From: Acidimicrobiia bacterium
Lineage (GTDB): Bacteria > Actinomycetota > Acidimicrobiia > Acidimicrobiales > Acidimicrobilacustridaceae
Assembly (NCBI GenBank): GCA_016462055.1
Contig: JAEMTX010000015.1
Location: 12,177-18,602 of the forward strand
Length of the DNA: 6,426 nucleotides
Direction: 5' to 3'
Positions within the stretch are counted from its first letter, which is position 1. Each line of letters begins with the position of its first letter. Shown piece after piece: positions 1 through 5,771 of the stretch. The position numbers were made by a program, and so were the translations under genes. The notes below the pieces were generated by a model, which saw nothing but the letters and a program-made list of their open reading frames with translations, made no database searches and was not told the DNA's origin.

Positions 1-1695
1 GTCACCGCAACCTGGCATCGGATTATCACCGTTGTCGTTGCGCTGCTTGTTGCTCTCGGATTGCGATTTCTCCTGTACAAAACGCGCTTAGGCATTTCGA
101 TGCGCGCCGTTGTTGACAGTCGCAGTCTGGCTGGCCTCACGGGGGCAAAGCCTTCGATTATTTCTGGTTCTTCGTGGGCTTTGGGTTGTATGACTGCCGG
201 CCTTGCCGGCATTCTGATCGCACCCGAGACCGGTCTTGTGGTCGAGAACCTCGCACTCATCATTGTTGTGGCTTCAGCCGCTGCTGCGATCGCGCAGCTC
301 AAATCAATTCCCATGGCGTTTATCGGTGGTTTGGTGATTGGTCTGGCGAAGTCGTTTTCGGCGGTGTATCTCGAATGGGGCAAGGACTGGGCCTATGCCG
401 ATGAGGCCATTCCGGCTGCGATTTTGTTTATTGCTCTTCTGTTCCTGCCCATGGCCCGGCTCGAAACCGGAAAGATTCGAATTACCAAACGCACTGAGCG
501 CCTTACGAAACCTTGGGAGGCCGCACTCGGGGCTGGTGTGATGATCGCAATTGTTGGCGCGTGGGCGAATGGCTGGATCCCCTGGATCAGCGGCACGACC
601 GTCGGCGAGCGCTCGACGGGCTGGCTAGGCCGAGGCGCTGGCTTCCTCGTCCTCGGTCTGGTCATGCTCTCGCTCATCCCATTGATTGGTTGGGCGGGGC
701 AGGTGAGTTTCGCCAACTACGCGATCGCCGGTATCGGCGCGGTGCTGTTCTCTCACTTCGGCGGTCAGAACGGCGATGCCCTCGGCATCGTGTGGGTCAT
801 GCTGATTTGTGCACCGCTTGGTTTGGCCATCGCGCTTCCCGCTCTCCGACTAAAGGGCCTGTATCTTGCTCTCGCAACGATGGCATTCGCCGAAGTGGCC
901 GACAAAGTACTTATTCGTCACCCAAGCATGCTCGACCCGGCGGCGACCGGCGTTTTGTTCAAGCCGGTGAACTTCTTCGGCATCACGATTAGTTCAAGTG
1001 CGAGTGATCGCAAAGCTTTCCTGATGTTTTTGGTCGTCGCGTTTGCATTGCTGTTCTTTATGCTTGAGATGCTTCGCCGAACGCGTTGGGCACGGCGCTG
1101 GATCGCTATGTCTGATTCCCCGGCAGCTTCGGCCACCATCGGCGTCAATCTGACCACCACGAAGATGATGGTGTTCATGTTGTCCGGAGCAATGGCCGGA
1201 TTCGCCGGCTGTATGATTGGCCTGCAGCGTGGCGCTTTGTCCGTCGATTCTTTCCCCCTCTTTGCCGGGCTACCCCTCGTACTGCTCATAGCGGTTCAGG
1301 GGGTTCGCTATCCTGTTGCAGCCTTCATGGGCTTGATTGGTTTGGCGTCTTTCCCCGCGCTCTTTGAGGTGCTCGGTAAGCCGTCATGGCTCACGGCGAT
1401 TGAACTTATCGGTCCAGGTATCGCAGCAATAGCCATGGCGTATCGACCCGAAGGGGCGGTCTTCTATTCCGGTCGAGACCTCGCTGGTCTCTTACCTTGG
1501 CGAAAAGATGCGCGTGAGGAAAAAGCGCTTGCCGTCGCCAAAGAACGAGAACAAAAGATAGGCAAAGACGAGATCGGCGACATGGGTCTGACCCGCCCGT
1601 TCAGCGCCGACAAAGTTGCTCAACTCGACCGGGTCCTCGATATCACAGACCTTGTCGACGAACACAAGATGGCCCCAACCGGAGGCGTGTCATGA
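1..1695 (+). CDS. Fused LivH-LivM branched-chain amino acid-type ABC permease, 5' partial
   Basis: Inner-membrane permease of a HAAT/Liv-family importer, with the two usually separate permeases in one chain. The frame is open from base 1, so the true start lies upstream; the TTG at 61 is only an internal Leu codon. 564 residues are visible. The LivH part ends with its coupling loop (TRLGISMRAVVDS from base 82, then a helix with AGLAGIL) and its last helices to about base 465. A short basic linker follows (about 466-516). The LivM part starts near 517, with the typical GWAGQVSF at 688-711, LPALRLKGLYLAL at about 838-876, and its own coupling loop (RRTRWARRW from 1075, AGFAGCMIGL to about 1225). 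After the last helix there is a charged, membrane-free tail of about 84 residues from 1441. The stop overlaps the start of livG by four bases (ATGA), indicating translational coupling. The transported solute cannot be read from the permease; LivH/LivM relatives also carry amides, urea and aromatic or other carboxylates. Confidence 0.9.
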   Translation, partial: VTATWHRIITVVVALLVALGLRFLLYKTRLGISMRAVVDSRSLAGLTGAKPSIISGSSWALGCMTAGLAGILIAPETGLVVENLALIIVVASAAAAIAQLKSIPMAFIGGLVIGLAKSFSAVYLEWGKDWAYADEAIPAAILFIALLFLPMARLETGKIRITKRTERLTKPWEAALGAGVMIAIVGAWANGWIPWISGTTVGERSTGWLGRGAGFLVLGLVMLSLIPLIGWAGQVSFANYAIAGIGAVLFSHFGGQNGDALGIVWVMLICAPLGLAIALPALRLKGLYLALATMAFAEVADKVLIRHPSMLDPAATGVLFKPVNFFGITISSSASDRKAFLMFLVVAFALLFFMLEMLRRTRWARRWIAMSDSPAASATIGVNLTTTKMMVFMLSGAMAGFAGCMIGLQRGALSVDSFPLFAGLPLVLLIAVQGVRYPVAAFMGLIGLASFPALFEVLGKPSWLTAIELIGPGIAAIAMAYRPEGAVFYSGRDLAGLLPWRKDAREEKALAVAKEREQKIGKDEIGDMGLTRPFSADKVAQLDRVLDITDLVDEHKMAPTGGVS

Positions 1696-2435
1696 GTTCC
1701 ATTCTCAGCACTCAAGACGTTGTTGTGCGCTTCGGCGTGCTTCAGGCGGTGTCACAGGCATCGATCGAAGTGATCGAAGGGCGAGTCACCGGGCTGATCG
1801 GGCCCAATGGGGCCGGTAAGACAACGCTGTTCAACGTCATCACCGGATTGCAGGAGCCAACTGCGGGCAAGGTATTTTTCGACGGTCAAGACATCACGAA
1901 CAAGACTCCGTTTAAGCGGGCTCGTTTAGGAATCGCCCGAACGTTCCAGAAACTTGAAGTATTCGGCAGCCTCTCTGCTCGCGAAAACATTTTGGTGGCT
2001 GCCGAACAGCGCAAAACCTGGGACCGTTCGGGTTTTGATCCGGCAAAGGTGTGCGATGAGATTTTGGCCAAAGTGGGCCTTTCTCATGTTTCAGAGTTCA
2101 TGGTCGGAACCCTTCCAACCGGAACTGCTCGACTCGTGGAATTAGCTCGTGCCCTTGCGTCTAACCCGCGAGTGCTCCTGCTCGACGAGCCCTCCTCTGG
2201 TTTAAACGAAGAAGAGACTGAAGAGATGGCGGCGTTGCTCAAGACATTTGTCGAAGAAGGGCTTGCCGTGCTCCTTGTTGAGCACGACATGTCATTTGTT
2301 ATGGGTACGTGTGAGTACATCCATGTTCTTGATTTCGGAGTCGTCATTGCTGAGGGAACGCCGGCCGAAGTGCAGGCCGATTCGCATGTGCAAGCTGCCT
2401 ATCTGGGCACCAAGACCGAGGAGCAAGCGTCATGA
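1692..2435 (+). CDS. livG: Liv-type ABC transporter ATP-binding protein LivG
   Basis: First of the two ATPases that power the fused permease; it acts on the cytoplasmic face, probably as a heterodimer with LivF. At 247 residues it is close to the usual LivG length (about 250). Visible motifs: Walker A GPNGAGKTT at 37-45, Q-loop Gln86 in ARTFQ, Walker B VLLLDE at 161-166, D-loop SSGL at 168-171 and switch His198 in VEHD. The C-terminal IAEGTPAEV (219-227) and AAYLG (235-239) are typical of LivG. The ABC signature is non-canonical: LPTGTARLVELARAL at 141-155, where the general family has LSGGQ and Escherichia coli LivG has an AYGDQRRLEIAR-type sequence. I recall similar signatures in actinobacterial LivG, so this is probably a lineage feature and not a defect. 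The start is set by GGAGG at 1681-1685, six bases before ATG. The ATGA overlaps with the genes on both sides indicate one coupled operon. Confidence 0.93.
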   Translation: MSSILSTQDVVVRFGVLQAVSQASIEVIEGRVTGLIGPNGAGKTTLFNVITGLQEPTAGKVFFDGQDITNKTPFKRARLGIARTFQKLEVFGSLSARENILVAAEQRKTWDRSGFDPAKVCDEILAKVGLSHVSEFMVGTLPTGTARLVELARALASNPRVLLLDEPSSGLNEEETEEMAALLKTFVEEGLAVLLVEHDMSFVMGTCEYIHVLDFGVVIAEGTPAEVQADSHVQAAYLGTKTEEQAS

Positions 2436-3139
2436 CCCCGATCCTCGAACTGAACAACATCCGGGGCGGCTACGGCACCATCGACGTGCTGCACGGCGTC
2501 AACCTCACACTCGAGGTCGGTCAGGTCCACGCCCTTCTCGGGCCCAATGGTGCGGGTAAGACCACCACGCTTGGGATCTGCAGCGGTCAGATCCTTCCCT
2601 CTGGTGGCCAATTACTGATGAGTGGTCGCGAGGTCAACGGAGTGAGCAGCGATGTTCTCGCTCGGGCAGGCGTTTGTTTGGTTCCCGAAGGACGGGGAAT
2701 TTTCCCGAACCTCACCGTGACCGAAAATCTGCGCATGTTTACCCATGCCGGCGCGTCACTGACTGATGTCCAAGACAAAGCGTTTACGCAGTTCCCGCGC
2801 TTGAAGGAACGGCGCAAACAGATCGCCGGAACGCTGTCTGGTGGCGAGCAGCAGATGCTGGCCATGTCCCGCGCACTTGCAGTGAACCCATCGCTCCTGC
2901 TCCTCGATGAACTTTCCATGGGTCTCGCCCCATTGATTGTCGAGGAACTGTATGAACGTGTGGCAGAACTCGCAGCGCAAGGTATTTCCATCCTCGTGGT
3001 GGAGCAGTTCGCCCAAGCCGTGCTGGGCGTGTCGACCGTTGCGTCGATCATGTTGCACGGACGCATCACTCGAACCGGACCACCCGCTGAGATCGCCGAG
3101 GAACTGACCGAGGCGTATCTGGGCGGAACAACCCATTGA
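2432..3139 (+). CDS. livF: Liv-type ABC transporter ATP-binding protein LivF
   Basis: Second ATPase of the Liv-type importer. Its 235 residues match the usual LivF length. Motifs: Walker A GPNGAGKTT at 37-45, the LivF hallmark VPEGRGIFPNLTVTENL at 84-100, ABC signature LSGGEQQ at 135-141, Walker B LLLLDE at 155-160 followed by LSMGLAPL at 161-168, and VVEQ at 189-192. The last motif has Gln where most ABC ATPases have the switch His; Gln here is normal for LivF (E. coli has VEQN). Leu161 replaces the usual Pro of LDEPSMGL, a substitution I regard as common in actinobacteria. GAGGAG at 2418-2423, eight bases before ATG, supports the start, which overlaps the livG stop as ATGA. Two stop codons stand in tandem (TGATGA, 3137-3142). 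Confidence 0.95.
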   Translation: MTPILELNNIRGGYGTIDVLHGVNLTLEVGQVHALLGPNGAGKTTTLGICSGQILPSGGQLLMSGREVNGVSSDVLARAGVCLVPEGRGIFPNLTVTENLRMFTHAGASLTDVQDKAFTQFPRLKERRKQIAGTLSGGEQQMLAMSRALAVNPSLLLLDELSMGLAPLIVEELYERVAELAAQGISILVVEQFAQAVLGVSTVASIMLHGRITRTGPPAEIAEELTEAYLGGTTH

Positions 3140-3164
3140 TGAACGCCAGAACAACGGAGGAAAT

Positions 3165-3521
3165 ATGAGTAACACTGAAACCACGCCGTCGGACCGCCTC
3201 CAGGAGTTCCAGGGCGAAGTCGACGCAATGAAGGTTGACGGAGGCAAGGCCAATCCGGAGCGAACATGGGTCATCCTTGGTGCCCTGTTGATGATCGCCG
3301 GCATTGTGCTGTCACTCATCGCTTGGCTGACCCTTCAAGGCAGCGGCAAAGGCGCAAAGACCGAGGACCTTCTCGCTATGGGAACATTCGGACTCGTCCT
3401 CGCCGTCGTGGGCGCGGCGCTCTTTATCGTGATGTCGCTGCGTCGTTACTTCCGCTACTGGCTTGTTCGTCTCATCTTCGAACAGCGCGAAGCGGCCGAT
3501 CGCATTTCAGGCAAGAACTAG
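3165..3521 (+). CDS. Small two-helix membrane protein at the end of the liv operon, function unknown
   Basis: I do not recognise a family. The 118 residues have a clear layout: a hydrophilic, mostly acidic N-terminal segment (1-33), a first hydrophobic helix at about 34-57 (WVILGALLMIAGIVLSLIAW), a short polar basic loop GSGKGAKTED at 59-68, a second helix at about 70-92, then a basic, aromatic segment RRYFRYWLVRLIFEQRE at 93-109 that looks amphipathic. The clustered Arg after helix 2 suggests both ends are cytoplasmic with a periplasm-side loop. The GGAGGA at 3156-3161, close before ATG, is a strong ribosome binding site, and the gap to livF is only 25 bases, so the gene is very likely in the liv transcript, just before the terminator-like hairpin. 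A role as an accessory or stability subunit of the transporter is inference from position; it could equally be an unrelated passenger. Coding status is well supported by the binding site, composition and frame length. Confidence 0.82.
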   Translation: MSNTETTPSDRLQEFQGEVDAMKVDGGKANPERTWVILGALLMIAGIVLSLIAWLTLQGSGKGAKTEDLLAMGTFGLVLAVVGAALFIVMSLRRYFRYWLVRLIFEQREAADRISGKN

Positions 3522-3549
3522 CAGTCACAGTTCACGTAGGCGGATCCTT

Positions 3550-3583
3550 GATTGAGGGGACGGGGAGACCCGTTCCTTCAATC
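3550..3583 (+). terminator. Strong hairpin after the liv operon, probable terminator or 3' RNA stabiliser
   Basis: Arms 3550-3564 (GATTGAGGGGACGGG) and 3569-3583 (CCCGTTCCTTCAATC) pair along all 15 positions around a GAGA loop (3565-3568), a GNRA-type tetraloop. Two of the pairs, 3556/3577 and 3559/3574, are G-U wobbles in + strand RNA and would be C-A mismatches in - strand RNA, so the structure favours the + transcript. It begins 28 bases after the stop of the small membrane-protein gene and has no gene inside it. The downstream tail (GTTTCGG) is poor in T, so classic rho-independent release is uncertain; actinobacterial terminators often lack a long U tract. Confidence 0.7.
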
Positions 3584-3659
3584 GTTTCGGCGTAACTCGC
3601 CGCAGTACGAGTGGTGTCCTAGATTGAAGACGTCAACGAATTTCATGTTGCCAATTCCA

Positions 3660-3667
3660 GGGGGAAG
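3660..3667 (+). promoter_or_regulatory. Ribosome binding site deciding the start of the amidohydrolase-like gene
   Basis: GGGGGAAG ends five bases before the ATG at 3673 and eleven before a second in-frame ATG at 3679. The spacing favours 3673 as the start. Confidence 0.6.
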
Positions 3668-3672
3668 ACAGA

Positions 3673-4566
3673 ATGGCCATGCCGACCGACGTCCCAGTCA
3701 TCGACACGATGATTGGCTTTCCGGCTCGCGACCTGAAGGCGCAGTACGAGTTCATTACCAAGCAAACCAAGGACACACAGTCCAAGGAAGAGTTTGAATT
3801 TCCGGCCGAGTACATGTTTAAGTCGCCGCCGGATAAGGAAAAAGAAGTTCGCGAAACCGAAGATCCGGTTGGCTACACGCTTGATCAAATGGACAAGTGC
3901 GGCGTGTCAATTGGCATGGTCGGTGTAGGGCATCGCGAAGGTCAAGGTGAAGCAACTGGCGAAGACGCGATCAAGCGTTACCCCGGTCGCTTTATTGGTT
4001 CTGTCGGTGCTGATCCCAACGACGGCATGGCCGGTATCGAAAACATCGTGCGTGCCTATGAGACCTGGGGTGTGCGTTCCATCAGCATGTTCCCGGCTGG
4101 TTGTTTCCCGCAGGTGCCGATCAACGACAAGAAGATGTATCCGATCTACGCGAAGGCCTGTGAGCTCGATATTCCCGTCTTCGTTTGCACCGGCATTCCC
4201 GGCCCGCGTCTGAAGTTCCAGTGTCAGCACGTTGAACATGTCGACGAGGTCATGTACGACTTCCCCGAACTCACCTACGTGTCACGTCACGGGTGTCAGC
4301 CATGGACCGAACTCATGGTGAAGCTCATGCTCAAGTGGCCAGGTCTGCACTACTCAACCTCGGCCTTCGCTCCGAAGCATTACGACCCGCGCATCATCGA
4401 CTACGCCAACACCCGGGGCTCCGACAAGATCATCTATGCCGGCTATTTCCCGATGGGTCTGTCGCTGAAGCGAATCATGACCGAAATGCGTGATGTGCCG
4501 TTCAACGACAACGTTTGGCCCAAGTTCCTGCATGACAACGCCGCCCGGGTTCTGAAGCTGGATTGA
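3673..4566 (+). CDS. Amidohydrolase_2-fold (ACMSD-like) protein with a degenerate metal site
   Basis: A 297-residue protein that reads as a member of the amidohydrolase_2 group (TIM-barrel hydrolases and decarboxylases such as ACMSD). Supporting stretches: VIDTMIGFP at 9-17 in the place of the first-strand IDxHxHxxP; YPGRFIGSVGADP at 103-115; YPIYAKACELDIPVFV at 156-171; FPELTYVSRHG at 197-207; GSDKIIYAGYFP at 249-260; and the C-terminal FLHDNAARVLKLD at 285-297, a very typical family ending. By eye alignment the HxH histidines are Met13 and Gly15, the usual third His is Cys172, and the Asp of the GSDxP motif is Tyr258; only His206 remains. It may therefore lack the normal metal chemistry. 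No signal peptide is visible, so it is probably cytosolic. It opens the second operon, 20 bases before the FadE30-like gene, so a role on the same acyl-CoA substrate is likely but unproven. The fold call is firm; the reaction is unknown. Confidence 0.82.
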   Translation: MAMPTDVPVIDTMIGFPARDLKAQYEFITKQTKDTQSKEEFEFPAEYMFKSPPDKEKEVRETEDPVGYTLDQMDKCGVSIGMVGVGHREGQGEATGEDAIKRYPGRFIGSVGADPNDGMAGIENIVRAYETWGVRSISMFPAGCFPQVPINDKKMYPIYAKACELDIPVFVCTGIPGPRLKFQCQHVEHVDEVMYDFPELTYVSRHGCQPWTELMVKLMLKWPGLHYSTSAFAPKHYDPRIIDYANTRGSDKIIYAGYFPMGLSLKRIMTEMRDVPFNDNVWPKFLHDNAARVLKLD

Positions 4567-4586
4567 TCGGGTCCTAAAGTGAGCCC

Positions 4587-5771
4587 ATGGCCCTTCCGAT
4601 AGATGTCTCGACCGTCTCCGACGAGGAGTTTCGTGCCGCCGCCAAAGACTGGCTGGCCGAAAACCTCGTCGGAGAATTCGCGTCCCTCAAGGGGCGCGGT
4701 GGACCTGGCGATGAAGAAGTCGGGTTTGATATCCGAGAGCGCTGGGAAAAGGTTCTTGGTGCCGCCGGATGGATCGGGCTGGGTTGGCCCACTGAATTTG
4801 GTGGGCGCAATGCCACGGTCGGCGAGCAGATCATCTGGGCCGAGGAATACGCCCGAGCGCAGGCCCCTGGTCGCGTCAATCACATGGGTGAGAACCTGCT
4901 CGGGCCAACGCTTATCGAACACGGCACGAAAGAACAGCGCGAGCGTTTCCTTCCGCCCATCCTGAATGGCGACGAGCGATGGTGTCAGGGCTATTCCGAG
5001 CCGAACGCGGGCTCCGATCTTGCCAATGTGCAAACCCGAGCCGTTCTCGATGGCGATCAGTGGATCATCAATGGCCAGAAAGTTTGGACCTCGCTGGCCC
5101 ACGTTTCACACTGGTGTTTCGTAGTCGCTCGCACCGAAGCGGGTTCGCTACGTCATAAGGGATTGTCTTTTCTTCTTGTGCCCATGGACCAGCCCGGCGT
5201 CGAAACTCGAATCATTGAGCAAATCACTGGTGGCGGAGAGTTCAACGAAGTCTTCTTTAGCGATGCCGTCACAGAAGCTGGTCTGATCGTCGGCGAGCCG
5301 GGTAAGGGTTGGGGTGCTGCGATGGATTTGCTTGCGCTTGAGCGTGGCATTTCAACGCTGGCGCAACAGGTTGGATTCGAGCGCGAACTCGACAATCTCA
5401 TCGCTGAAGCAAAAAAGAAGGGCTCGGCCGCGAACCCGATCATGCGCCAACGTCTTGCCGATGCGTACACGGGTCTGAAACTGATGCAATGGAACGCGTT
5501 GCGTTCGATGGGTTCTGGCGTACCCGGTCCCGAAGCATCGATCTCCAAATTGTTCTGGGGAACCTGGCATCGCGATCTCGGTGAACTGGCCATGGATATC
5601 GGCGGCATCGAATCGCAAATTGCGGAAGGCTTCCCTTATGAACTGACGCTTGATCAGAAGATGTTCTTGTTCACCCGATCCGAAACTATTTACGGCGGAA
5701 GCAACGAAATCCAGCGCAATGTGTTGGGTGAACGTGTTCTCGGCCTTCCCAAGGAGCCCAGCCCCTCATGA
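4587..5771 (+). CDS. fadE30: Acyl-CoA dehydrogenase, FadE30-like
   Basis: FAD-dependent acyl-CoA dehydrogenase that introduces an alpha-beta double bond in an acyl-CoA thioester. The 394 residues cover the whole family fold: N-terminal helical domain (about 1-130), beta domain with WCQGYSEPNAGSDLA at 132-146 and INGQKVWTSLAH at 161-172, and C-terminal helical domain ending IYGGSNEIQRNVLGERVLGL at 368-387. The base is likely Glu252 in LLALERGIS, matching the position used in isovaleryl- and long-chain dehydrogenases; the medium-chain position holds Gly (YGGS). Stretches such as LVGEFASLKGRGGPG (27-41) and VNHMGENLLGPTLIEHGT (97-114) closely resemble what I recall of M. tuberculosis FadE30 (Rv3560c), which acts on the CoA-activated C/D-ring steroid remnant (HIP-CoA pathway). 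This is recognition from memory, not a search. The next gene overlaps by ATGA and resembles IpdF, the same order as in M. tuberculosis, which strengthens the call. The ribosome binding site (AAAGTGAG at 4576-4583) is weak and close, so translation may rely on coupling to the upstream gene. Confidence 0.82.
   Translation: MALPIDVSTVSDEEFRAAAKDWLAENLVGEFASLKGRGGPGDEEVGFDIRERWEKVLGAAGWIGLGWPTEFGGRNATVGEQIIWAEEYARAQAPGRVNHMGENLLGPTLIEHGTKEQRERFLPPILNGDERWCQGYSEPNAGSDLANVQTRAVLDGDQWIINGQKVWTSLAHVSHWCFVVARTEAGSLRHKGLSFLLVPMDQPGVETRIIEQITGGGEFNEVFFSDAVTEAGLIVGEPGKGWGAAMDLLALERGISTLAQQVGFERELDNLIAEAKKKGSAANPIMRQRLADAYTGLKLMQWNALRSMGSGVPGPEASISKLFWGTWHRDLGELAMDIGGIESQIAEGFPYELTLDQKMFLFTRSETIYGGSNEIQRNVLGERVLGLPKEPSPS

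Noticed and set aside
61..63. TTG as the start of the permease gene
   Set aside because: The frame is open back to base 1 and the upstream residues are a hydrophobic helix that continues naturally into the LivH loop, so the gene is truncated by the window and does not start here.
513..992. 159-codon + strand frame within the permease
   Set aside because: The Arg-rich product without domains is the alternative-frame reading of the LivM region, which shows clear family motifs in the main frame.
2587..3267. 226-codon open frame on the - strand across livF and the small membrane-protein gene
   Set aside because: Its product is low-complexity Ser/Arg/Pro-rich and it runs antisense to motif-bearing livF; it is a shadow.
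3522..3672. Small gene or RNA gene in the non-coding gap
   Set aside because: The short + strand frames through this gap overlap the hairpin, have no ribosome binding site and run into the coding genes out of frame; nothing resembles a tRNA or riboswitch.
4443..5102. 219-codon - strand frame spanning the amidohydrolase/dehydrogenase junction
   Set aside because: It covers the end of one well-supported gene and the start of another and has no recognisable motif or ribosome binding site that I can see.
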